From: Bacteroidales bacterium
Lineage (GTDB): Bacteria > Bacteroidota > Bacteroidia > Bacteroidales > JAGOPY01
Assembly: GCA_030638325.1 (NCBI GenBank)
Contig: DAOWEV010000045.1
Location: forward strand, 1-11,238
Length of the DNA: 11,238 bases
Direction of reading: 5' to 3'
The position numbers and the translations under genes are program-made. Shown here piece by piece: positions 1 through 5,878 of the stretch. How positions within the stretch are numbered: position 1 is the stretch's first letter; the number at the start of each line of letters is the position of its first letter. The notes beneath the pieces were generated by a model that saw only the letters and a program-made list of their open reading frames with translations, made no database searches and was not told the DNA's origin.

Positions 1-384
1 ATATAAACGTTTAATTTTATTACAAGCTTCAGGCAATCCCGCAAACCAAATACTTTTCAGTTTTCCACCGTCTTTTACCAACATTTTCTTTGATTCCAAT
101 TGGTACATGAGTTTTTGGAATATCAGTACTGCATCATCAACATTCAGACGGTAACTAAAGCCCAAAGCTTTAATATTATTTTTTATAATCCATTCTTCGA
201 TTAATGATGAATTGTAAATATTTTGTGGATTTGTAATTGCTTTTGATACTTCAGAGTTTGCAACGACAACTTTAAATCCACATTCAGTAAGAAATCCTTT
301 AATTGTAGCCACACCGAGAGTATGGGCGTCAAAATCTGTTTTTGCTAAACCAATGTTATCGTCTAATGTAATAGTGTTATTCAT
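1..384 (-). CDS. Cobalamin (B12)-binding domain protein, C-terminus cut off by window edge
   Basis: The frame is open from an ATG at 384-382 to the window edge, giving 128 codons with no stop, so the gene continues beyond position 1. Residues 19-24 read DAHTLG, the DxHxxG signature in which His becomes the lower cobalt ligand in base-off/His-on cobalamin proteins. A hydrophobic strand-like segment (GFKVVVAN), ALGFSYRL near residue 80 and IWFAGLP near residue 117 follow in the order expected of the Rossmann-like B12 domain. Known families with this domain include mutases, methyltransferases and B12-radical SAM enzymes; too little is visible to choose. The start is supported by AGGGA about 11 nt upstream. 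It begins 32 nt after the opine dehydrogenase-like gene on the same strand, so the two are probably one operon. Seen: motif and open frame. Inferred: cofactor use and operon. Confidence 0.75.
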   Translation of the reverse strand, partial: MNNTITLDDNIGLAKTDFDAHTLGVATIKGFLTECGFKVVVANSEVSKAITNPQNIYNSSLIEEWIIKNNIKALGFSYRLNVDDAVLIFQKLMYQLESKKMLVKDGGKLKSIWFAGLPEACNKIKRLY

Positions 385-416
385 ATTCTATAAAATCCCT
401 GGACTTATTTATTGAT

Positions 417-1517
417 TCAATTTGCAACTTTTTTCCCACTAAATGTTGCATCCCATAAATCTGAAATTAGGTTATCAGTTGAAAGACCCAATTTGTACAA
501 AGTTCTGCCCTCTGAACGAAAATTAATATTTAATAATTTACTGCCTTGTTCTATAAAATAATCAATCGTTGGTGTTGAAATTCCCAGATTTTTACCAAAT
601 AAAGACATGGGCACTAATCCTGTTGGAATATCTTCACAAATATATCTGTGATTTATTGTTGTAGGAGCCAATATATCTTTATATGTAGGATTAGATTTTA
701 TCATTTTATAAACAGAAGTTTTAGGAAGTCCATATCTTGAATTTAACCAATCAATTACTGAAAGAGAATTTATTCCAATTGCAGTTGCAATTAATTTGAA
801 TTCAAAATCTACTTTTTCAATATATTCAGCAACCTGCTTAGTAACACCATTAGTATAAAAATTAAATTTTTCTTTTCGTAGGATTCTTTCTTTATTTGAA
901 AGAAAAATAATCGGATGAAATATAGCACCTATATTACTAAAGCTCGTTTCTAGAAATGAATCTGCTTTGGTTATATTAGGAAAAATATCTGACAGAACAT
1001 TTACCACATAATCATTATCCCTGGAATGTAATGCCGAAACCGAAACTTCGTTCTTAATTCCTTTGATTTCAATTAAATCAGGTAGCTTAAGTCTTGCAGC
1101 AAAAAATAAAGTATTTGCTTCGGCAATTATTACATTTGCCTTACATCCTGCTTTTTTTAGTATTTTGTTGAACAACAAAACGCCACATGTTCTACCGGGG
1201 GCAAGTAAAATTACTTGACCATTTTCCAGATAAGGAGCAATTTTTTCAGCAATATCACTATGTCCGTTTGCAGTTATTACTACAATTATAACATCACTAT
1301 CACATAGAGCTTCTGAGAGATTATTGCCCATATGATTTAACCTGATTTTATCCGATTTATCACCGAACTGTATTGTATAACCATGGTTTTTAATATATTT
1401 AATCCGCTCTTCAGATCTATTATATAAAAAAACCTCGTATCCTTTTAGAAAAATATTCCCTGCAGTTACCAATCCTCCATTTCCTGCTCCAATTACAGTA
1501 TATTTCTTTTTTCTCAT
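417..1517 (-). CDS. NAD(P)-dependent opine/octopine dehydrogenase family protein
   Basis: A 366-aa protein. The N-terminus has a strand followed by GAGNGG (residues 10-15) and a second strand ending FLYNRS, a classical dinucleotide-binding Rossmann fold. The C-terminal half contains SNIGAIFHPI, matching the region of octopine/nopine dehydrogenases that carries the catalytic histidine. Family members reductively condense an amino acid with a 2-oxo acid using NAD(P)H; the substrate here cannot be read from sequence. An ATG at 1577 would add 20 residues, but the start at 1517 is preferred: AGAAGGA (1524-1530) lies 6 nt before it and the Rossmann fold starts at once after MRKKK. A cobalamin-binding gene follows 32 nt downstream. 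Codon usage is markedly AT-rich compared with the genes around 6000-10000. Ketopantoate reductase or UDP-sugar dehydrogenase relatives are the alternatives, but the length and the HP motif favour the opine family. Confidence 0.8.
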   Translation of the reverse strand: MRKKKYTVIGAGNGGLVTAGNIFLKGYEVFLYNRSEERIKYIKNHGYTIQFGDKSDKIRLNHMGNNLSEALCDSDVIIVVITANGHSDIAEKIAPYLENGQVILLAPGRTCGVLLFNKILKKAGCKANVIIAEANTLFFAARLKLPDLIEIKGIKNEVSVSALHSRDNDYVVNVLSDIFPNITKADSFLETSFSNIGAIFHPIIFLSNKERILRKEKFNFYTNGVTKQVAEYIEKVDFEFKLIATAIGINSLSVIDWLNSRYGLPKTSVYKMIKSNPTYKDILAPTTINHRYICEDIPTGLVPMSLFGKNLGISTPTIDYFIEQGSKLLNINFRSEGRTLYKLGLSTDNLISDLWDATFSGKKVAN

Positions 1518-1584
1518 TTTATATCCTTCTAAAATTTCTTCTGCCATATATATCTTTAGCCTGCCTTGCTTACACATAACATAC

Positions 1585-1645
1585 TATTAAGCGGTGAATA
1601 TCCGCACAATAAACTTAATATTCACGCAAAAACGGTTTCCGTATA
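1585..1645 (-). promoter_or_regulatory. Degenerate copy of promoter-type repeat family 1
   Basis: This segment aligns without obvious gaps to 7810-7868: both contain TATTAAGC, AATAAAC and GCAAAAACG in the same order, and then TTTCCGT. In the better copies the minus strand has a TATATTAG -7 box; here it reads GATATTCA, and the TTG at the -33 place is GTG, so promoter strength is doubtful. It sits about 80 nt upstream of the opine dehydrogenase start, the same place as the related copies before the 7723 and 11017 starts. Confidence 0.45.
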
Positions 1646-1703
1646 ACGTTGCAGCTCAGCGGCGCGGTGCAGCCGCCTCCGACTGTAGCCGCGGGTTAGC
1701 GAT
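1641..1703. repeat. GC-rich imperfect inverted repeat, weakly attC-like
   Basis: A sharply GC-rich patch inside AT-rich DNA. It begins GTATAACGTTGCAGCTCAGC and ends CCGCGGGTTAGCG, and the two halves can pair imperfectly (TAAC with GTTA, GC.GCT with AGC.GC, CAG with CTG). Integron attC sites have this outline: AAC near one end, GTTA near the other, and an imperfect stem rich in CAGCGGC. The 7-bp core boxes do not match the consensus exactly (GTATAAC is not RYYYAAC), no integrase gene is present, and only one copy is seen, so it may simply be a structured spacer. Confidence 0.25.
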
Positions 1704-1737
1704 CAAGCAGGAAATCCAGGGCTTTTAATTAATCAGC

Positions 1738-1788
1738 TGCCAATATCGGCAACACTCCAAATATACAACATATTATACCAGAAGTCAA
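1738..1788 (-). promoter_or_regulatory. Bacteroidota-type promoter with operator-like inverted repeat (family 2)
   Basis: On the minus strand TTG (1788-1786) is followed after exactly 20 nt by TATATTTG (1765-1758), matching the Bacteroidota housekeeping consensus TTTG / TAnnTTTG. Six nt beyond the -7 box lies TGCCGATATTGGCA (1751-1738), an inverted repeat that would cover the transcription start. The same arrangement with identical spacing occurs at 10182-10232. It points toward the opine dehydrogenase gene, about 240 nt away. Confidence 0.7.
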
Positions 1789-1807
1789 GAAAAATATATA
1801 CCCGCAG

Positions 1808-1840
1808 CAGAAAGGACGGGCCTCGTGCCCGTCCTTTCTG
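1808..1840. terminator. Perfect 14-bp GC-rich hairpin
   Basis: CAGAAAGGACGGGC (1808-1821) pairs perfectly with GCCCGTCCTTTCTG (1827-1840) across a 5-nt loop. It is a strong transcription-stop candidate for transcripts leaving the radical SAM gene, or a bidirectional barrier before the next promoter. There is no long T tract on either side, so it may instead be a palindromic dispersed repeat or an mRNA 3'-end stabiliser. Confidence 0.5.
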
Positions 1841-1915
1841 TCGCCAAATCATCTGTTTCAGGTAGATTAATGTGGGTCATCCGAATCATTCAGACATCCA
1901 CAAAACGTCTACAAA

Positions 1916-1936
1916 GGACGCCCGCAAGGGGCGTCC
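1916..1936. terminator. Short GC-rich hairpin
   Basis: GGACGCCC (1916-1923) and GGGCGTCC (1929-1936) form a perfect 8-bp stem with a GCAAG loop. Its position between the radical SAM gene and the next promoter suits a 3'-end hairpin, but no T tract follows on the minus strand. Confidence 0.4.
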
Positions 1937-2000
1937 CTGACTCTGCACTCCGACCCGGCCATATGCTCGGTATCTCACCATAGCCGAACATATTGTTGAC

Positions 2001-2035
2001 TCGTAACCCGTAACTCGTAACTCGTAACCCGTAAC
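2001..2035. repeat. Five tandem 7-bp units, YCGTAAC
   Basis: Five contiguous heptamers: TCGTAAC, CCGTAAC, TCGTAAC, TCGTAAC, CCGTAAC. The only variation is C/T at the first base. An A-run follows. A second five-unit 7-bp array of different sequence lies at 11136-11170. The function is unknown; short intergenic heptamer arrays are likely to vary in copy number between strains. Confidence 0.85.
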
Positions 2036-2197
2036 AAAAAAAATCCTGTTTGGAACTGACTACCCTGTAACGAAGTTGTACAGGTGTTTGTTTGTTAGGT
2101 GTCCAATAATTTTAAGTAAAAAATGAAATGGAAATATAAAATATTACTTTAAAGTTATGTATATATATTATTAAGCTATGCTTTATATTCAGGTGTA

Positions 2198-4018
2198 TTA
2201 CGTCATAATTGCCAAACTTAGATATAAATTCTTTTCTTTTACCATGAGCTTTTTTTCGATAAATTCATCAAGAATAATTTTTATTTGATCTTCATCCAAA
2301 TCCTGATTATTATTATTCTTAAGCCATGTCTTAATTTGTCTGATACTTCTCATATCATCACAGTATTCATAAATATATCGTTGGATATCATATAAAAACA
2401 TCTGTTTCGCAGTTGCCAGGGGACGATTATCAAAAATGACCAGTTTATCATTAAATCGTTGGGAATAACATTGAAATTGATAATTCTTCCAAAGTTTCAT
2501 GTGGTTTTCAAGAAGTAGATGATAGCCACCATCATCGATCGGCTTTTGATAATCATAATCAAAATGATAAACCAGATCGAATAGAATCTCATTATCAAAT
2601 GGATAGATGTATTTATAAGTTTTCTCGGGTCTGATATTAATTAAACCCAGTTCATCTGCATTATCAAAAGTACGACTAAATCTATCCATACGAAAGGGTC
2701 CGACACACGAGGGAGGATGTAAATGGATTATTAATTGTGACAACTCAAGAATTTTTGCGTAATCTTGTGAAACTTCCCCTGGAAAACCATAGATAATATT
2801 CCAACCTACGTTGACACCATATTGTTTACACCATTTAAGCAACCTGATATTATGAAGTGGGGTTGTACCCTTTCGCATCAATTTTAGAATATGTAGACTT
2901 AAATTTTCTATGCCGGCTTGAAGAATGGTACTACCGGCATCTGCTAACATTTTAACCTGTTCTTTTTCGAGTGTTGGTCGAATTTCAAAATAGAATTTTG
3001 CATTCATGTTCATTTTCGCGATTTCAGGCAGCACATCATCGAAATAGCTATGATTTAACACATTGTCAACGACTTGAATAAATTCTATTTGATAATACCG
3101 TTGAGACAAGTAGGATACTTCATCGATAATACGAGCAGCACTTTTACTACGGAAAGTAATATTTTTTCCACTCAATCCGCAAAATGTACATTTTACTTTT
3201 TCACCCCACCAACACCCGCGTGATGTTTCAAAAAGCAGAAATGGCTGAAAATGTCGAGATAGGTGATTATTGGATAGGCGTTTAAAATAGTCGTCGTAGT
3301 CTGGATATGGTAGCGTATCCATGTCATGAGTCTTCGTAGAGTCACCCGTATCAATGGATTTACCATGTTCCCTATAAACAAGGCCCGGTATATCATGAAC
3401 AGAATCACCACGAGAAAGACGTTTCACTAATTCAGGGAACGTATCGTCAGCTTCTCCTGTAAAGAGATAGTCAATACAATTAAAATGTTTATGAAGTGTT
3501 AATCCCATAATATCTTCACAATTTGAACCTCCAAACACGATAATTTTATCAGGGAAATACTTTTTTATTTGATACGCCATTGTCAGACTGGGAATATTTT
3601 GCTCAAAAAGACAGGTAAATCCAATAACATCGTAAGAATGCCAGGGGATATGTTCCAAACAGTGGGAAAGGAAGGGAATAACCTGGGACTTCATCTGAAC
3701 CAATCGATCATGAAAAGCCGAACCTGCTTGTGATAAAATATCGGCGTAATAGGTTGTATCATCGGGTATGGAGTTCCCAAACAGAACACGGGAAAACATC
3801 TGTTCACCTGCAAATATACCCGACATTTCAATGATGGAATTATAATTTTCCCATCCCACCATTTCGGCAAGCAGGATATTTAAATGTTCCACATGACATG
3901 GGATCCCTTCTTTTTGAAACCTGGATTTAAATAATCCCAGGGCAATTGGAGGAAATGCAATTGTAACGAACGGCATATTGATCAATAAAACACGTTTCAT
4001 TCTAATTATATCACTCAT
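2198..4018 (-). CDS. B12-binding radical SAM RiPP maturase (rSAM_ocin_1 / C-methyltransferase family)
   Basis: A 606-aa two-domain enzyme. Roughly residues 10-215 resemble a cobalamin-binding domain (VIGFTCLF, IIVFGGSN, YLFTGEAD) without a DxHxxG ligand motif. The radical SAM domain starts at about residue 258 with ETSRGCWWGE and has iron-sulfur cysteines at C269, C277 and C280 in a CX7CX2C spacing; FCGLSGKNITFRSKS follows, then GWNIIYGFPGE near 405. This combination is the hallmark of the RiPP maturation radical SAM protein 1 family, which acts on ribosomal peptides, probably by C-methylation using S-adenosylmethionine and cobalamin. An ATG at 4024 exists, but AGAG lies directly against it and sits 6 nt before the ATG at 4018, which is preferred. 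It starts 38 nt after the ATP-grasp gene on the same strand, so they are probably co-transcribed. The family call is firm; the methylation chemistry and substrate are inferred. Confidence 0.9.
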   Translation of the reverse strand: MSDIIRMKRVLLINMPFVTIAFPPIALGLFKSRFQKEGIPCHVEHLNILLAEMVGWENYNSIIEMSGIFAGEQMFSRVLFGNSIPDDTTYYADILSQAGSAFHDRLVQMKSQVIPFLSHCLEHIPWHSYDVIGFTCLFEQNIPSLTMAYQIKKYFPDKIIVFGGSNCEDIMGLTLHKHFNCIDYLFTGEADDTFPELVKRLSRGDSVHDIPGLVYREHGKSIDTGDSTKTHDMDTLPYPDYDDYFKRLSNNHLSRHFQPFLLFETSRGCWWGEKVKCTFCGLSGKNITFRSKSAARIIDEVSYLSQRYYQIEFIQVVDNVLNHSYFDDVLPEIAKMNMNAKFYFEIRPTLEKEQVKMLADAGSTILQAGIENLSLHILKLMRKGTTPLHNIRLLKWCKQYGVNVGWNIIYGFPGEVSQDYAKILELSQLIIHLHPPSCVGPFRMDRFSRTFDNADELGLINIRPEKTYKYIYPFDNEILFDLVYHFDYDYQKPIDDGGYHLLLENHMKLWKNYQFQCYSQRFNDKLVIFDNRPLATAKQMFLYDIQRYIYEYCDDMRSIRQIKTWLKNNNNQDLDEDQIKIILDEFIEKKLMVKEKNLYLSLAIMT

Positions 4019-4056
4019 AATCATCTCTTTTGTTAGATCAATGACCGGAAAACTTA

Positions 4057-4980
4057 TTAGTCTATTGCTGATAAGTATTTTGCAACAGCCAGTGCGATTG
4101 GTTGTCCAGTATTATTCTCATAATAACTGAATGCGGGACTGGGATTCACTTCAAGACAGTAAGTTCTGTTGTCTGGCGTTATTATTAGGTCGATACCGGC
4201 AAAGTCTAACTCCAGCGCTTCTGAAAGATTGATACATTTTTCGGTTAGTTCGCCAGGGAGTTTCATTTCTTTTAAAGTTTCCTCTTCTCCCTGCATATAG
4301 GAATAGCGATAATCTGTGGCACCAGCATGAATTGATGTAGCAAAAGCTTTTCTGCCGATTGTGTGTACTCGTACATTTACGCCATCAATAAATTCCTGAA
4401 ACTGAACCGGACACAGACGAATGAGATTGAGTCGTGTAATATCTTTCTCTTCTAATGTTTGTACAATGGAACGAATACTACAGATCGATTTATAAATCAC
4501 CTTCTTGTGGTGTTTAAAAAATTCATAGACCAGGTAGGGATCGTTGCTTATAAGCGTTTCCGGAATTAAAAAACCATGCTTGCGAATGAGTTGTGATTGA
4601 AACGGTTTGGAGTAGTTCGACCCCATGGGTGCTGGTCGGTTAACAACACGAGCAGGTGCTATCTCACACCACCTTACTAATGCATCGTGTTGAATACGGC
4701 AGTATTCGAGTTTTGCAGAGCCTGGTGGTTCACTCTCTAATTCTGGTAAAAACCGAAAATCCATCAATCTACTATAAATTGCAATAAACTGTTCCAAACG
4801 ATAGTATTGCCCATCATATTTCATCCAACCGGACGCTTTTCCATTCTGTAATCCGAACTCCAGTTTCATACTATCATAATGTCGCTGATTAAATACAAGA
4901 TAAGGCACACCAAGTTTATTGAGCTGTTCAAATACCATTCCCAGAGATGGTTCAGAAGGAATACCACAAAGTAATATCAT
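4057..4980 (-). CDS. RimK-like ATP-grasp ligase, probable peptide maturase
   Basis: A 307-aa protein with an N-terminal pre-ATP-grasp domain (MILLCGIPSEP onward) followed by an ATP-grasp fold. Visible landmarks are VVNRP (112-116), the likely ATP lysine in IYKSICSIRS (K164), the hinge VQFQEFIDG (192-200), NVRVHTIG (202-209), GIDLI with D264, and the metal-binding signature LEVNPSPAF (E277, N279). All key residues are present, so it should be active. Family enzymes use ATP to activate a carboxylate and couple it to an amine or hydroxyl; relatives of this size form side-chain crosslinks in graspetides such as microviridins. A frame start at 5085 is rejected because the ATG at 4980-4978 overlaps the upstream gene's TGA as ATGA, which implies translational coupling. 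Its partner upstream is a shortened paralog and downstream is a RiPP radical SAM enzyme. The substrate is unknown; the protease at 5879-7339 is the local candidate. Confidence 0.85.
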   Translation of the reverse strand: MILLCGIPSEPSLGMVFEQLNKLGVPYLVFNQRHYDSMKLEFGLQNGKASGWMKYDGQYYRLEQFIAIYSRLMDFRFLPELESEPPGSAKLEYCRIQHDALVRWCEIAPARVVNRPAPMGSNYSKPFQSQLIRKHGFLIPETLISNDPYLVYEFFKHHKKVIYKSICSIRSIVQTLEEKDITRLNLIRLCPVQFQEFIDGVNVRVHTIGRKAFATSIHAGATDYRYSYMQGEEETLKEMKLPGELTEKCINLSEALELDFAGIDLIITPDNRTYCLEVNPSPAFSYYENNTGQPIALAVAKYLSAID

Positions 4981-5714
4981 TCGTCTAACTTCAGTTTGTT
5001 TATCAACACCATTGCAAAAGTATCTAATAATGCCTGTCCGCCCAGTCTTATATCGGGAAATGGTGTAGCTCCGGCAAACGTCCACGTGTCATTTGGACCA
5101 ATTGCGAACTTAATTCCAAGCAATGCAGTCTTAGAAAGTTCCGCTAACCGTAAGCAAGCTTTTTGTAAATTGGGAGGAGTTAATTCACCGACAAAATGAT
5201 TTCCTACAACAAAAACGTTATGAACCGATGACAAATACCCACTATCAATATCCAAGAAGTCATTATCAGAGTAAACATAATTCGGCGTGGGCAATCCCGC
5301 CTGGGCGGCAAGCCAGATCCATTCGGAAATATGTCGTGAATAGCCGGATAAACCTTGTGGTGTTGGTCGGTTTAATACAGGTTTTGGAAGAGCATAGAGC
5401 CAACTGACGAAAAATGCTATCAGTTCATGTATGACATAATTACGATCGGAAGGATGAAATAATATCAAGTTTTCGTTTGGTACATTTTGGAGTCGATTTA
5501 TCACTCCTTGTATCTCTCTATTATTTATCCGTCGACCGTCAGATAATTTAATATCAATGGTTACATTGTCCGATCCCAGTCGATGTTCCCAAGTAATACC
5601 ATAATTCAGTGCATCCACATTCACCATTTCAAGCGGTGTAAATCCTCTGTCTCTTAAGCCTTCATATACCCACAACGCAGCCAGATCATTCGTTTCACAC
5701 AAGATGAGCCACAT
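4977..5714 (-). CDS. Shortened, apparently non-catalytic ATP-grasp-like paralog
   Basis: A 245-aa protein. I recognise it only by comparison with the complete ATP-grasp encoded next to it: VLNRPTPQGLSGYS (113-126) lines up with VVNRPAPMGSNYS of the neighbour, GLPTPNYVYSD (140-150) with GFLIPETLISND, and the C-terminus LAELSKTALLGIKFAIGPNDTW with the neighbour's LSEALELDFAGIDLIITPDN. About 60 residues are missing between these blocks: those carrying the ATP lysine, hinge and nucleotide-binding strands. Where the neighbour has EVNPSP for metal binding this protein has GATPFP. It is thus probably not an ATP-dependent ligase but a scaffold, substrate-recognition or regulatory subunit. The start is supported by AAGGA 7 nt upstream. 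It overlaps the ligase by 4 nt (ATGA), which suggests stoichiometric synthesis and a heteromeric complex. The reading frame is intact, so it is not an obvious pseudogene. The homology is my alignment by eye. Confidence 0.7.
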   Translation of the reverse strand: MWLILCETNDLAALWVYEGLRDRGFTPLEMVNVDALNYGITWEHRLGSDNVTIDIKLSDGRRINNREIQGVINRLQNVPNENLILFHPSDRNYVIHELIAFFVSWLYALPKPVLNRPTPQGLSGYSRHISEWIWLAAQAGLPTPNYVYSDNDFLDIDSGYLSSVHNVFVVGNHFVGELTPPNLQKACLRLAELSKTALLGIKFAIGPNDTWTFAGATPFPDIRLGGQALLDTFAMVLINKLKLDE

Positions 5715-5735
5715 GAATATGTCCTTATTTAATCA

Positions 5736-5810
5736 GGACAATTAAAGGGGACGGTGTTATCATAATTCTTTTATAACTAAACAGTCATGCTTCCCGTCCC
5801 CTAAATGTCC
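5736..5810. repeat. 75-bp near-perfect inverted repeat, MITE/REP-like
   Basis: GGACAATTAAAGGGGACGG (5736-5754) is matched by CCGTCCCCTAAATGTCC (5794-5810), whose complement is GGACATTTAGGGGACGG; the arms differ by small indels and flank a 39-nt AT-rich loop. It lies between the protease gene and the maturase genes. Long arms with a large loop, mirrored GGGGACGG cores and no coding content look like a small non-autonomous mobile element or REP-type repeat. Alternatively it is a 3'-end hairpin that lowers readthrough from the protease into the maturase operon. No Bacteroidota-type promoter is visible here. Confidence 0.55.
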
Positions 5811-5878
5811 TATTTGGTAATTTTAACCCTTATTTATTTTTCTTCTACAATATTAATAGTTTCTGTTTTGTATTAGCC

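Larger units (their letters stand above)
1518..2197. other. 680-bp non-coding block packed with repeats and hairpins
   Basis: No convincing gene is present on either strand. Reading upward from the opine dehydrogenase start it holds a degenerate copy of the promoter-type repeat (1585-1645), a GC-rich hairpin-like segment (1641-1703), a strong promoter with an operator-like inverted repeat (1738-1788), two perfect hairpins (1808-1840 and 1916-1936) and five tandem YCGTAAC units (2001-2035). From 2036 to 2197 I see only weak signals: CCTGTA/TACAGG arms at 2064-2084 and AT-rich sequence ending in the small palindrome AAGCTATGCTT just beyond the stop of the radical SAM gene. This block separates the RiPP-like module from the opine dehydrogenase unit. 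Confidence 0.7.

Noticed and set aside
1518..1577. 20-residue N-terminal extension of the opine dehydrogenase-like protein
   Set aside because: AGAAGGA lies 6 nt before the ATG at 1517 and the Rossmann fold starts right after it; the extension has no recognisable signal.
4981..5085. 35-residue N-terminal extension of the ATP-grasp ligase
   Set aside because: The ATG at 4980 forms an ATGA overlap with the upstream gene and begins a typical pre-ATP-grasp strand (MILLCGIPSEP); the extension overlaps the upstream coding sequence and has no domain character.
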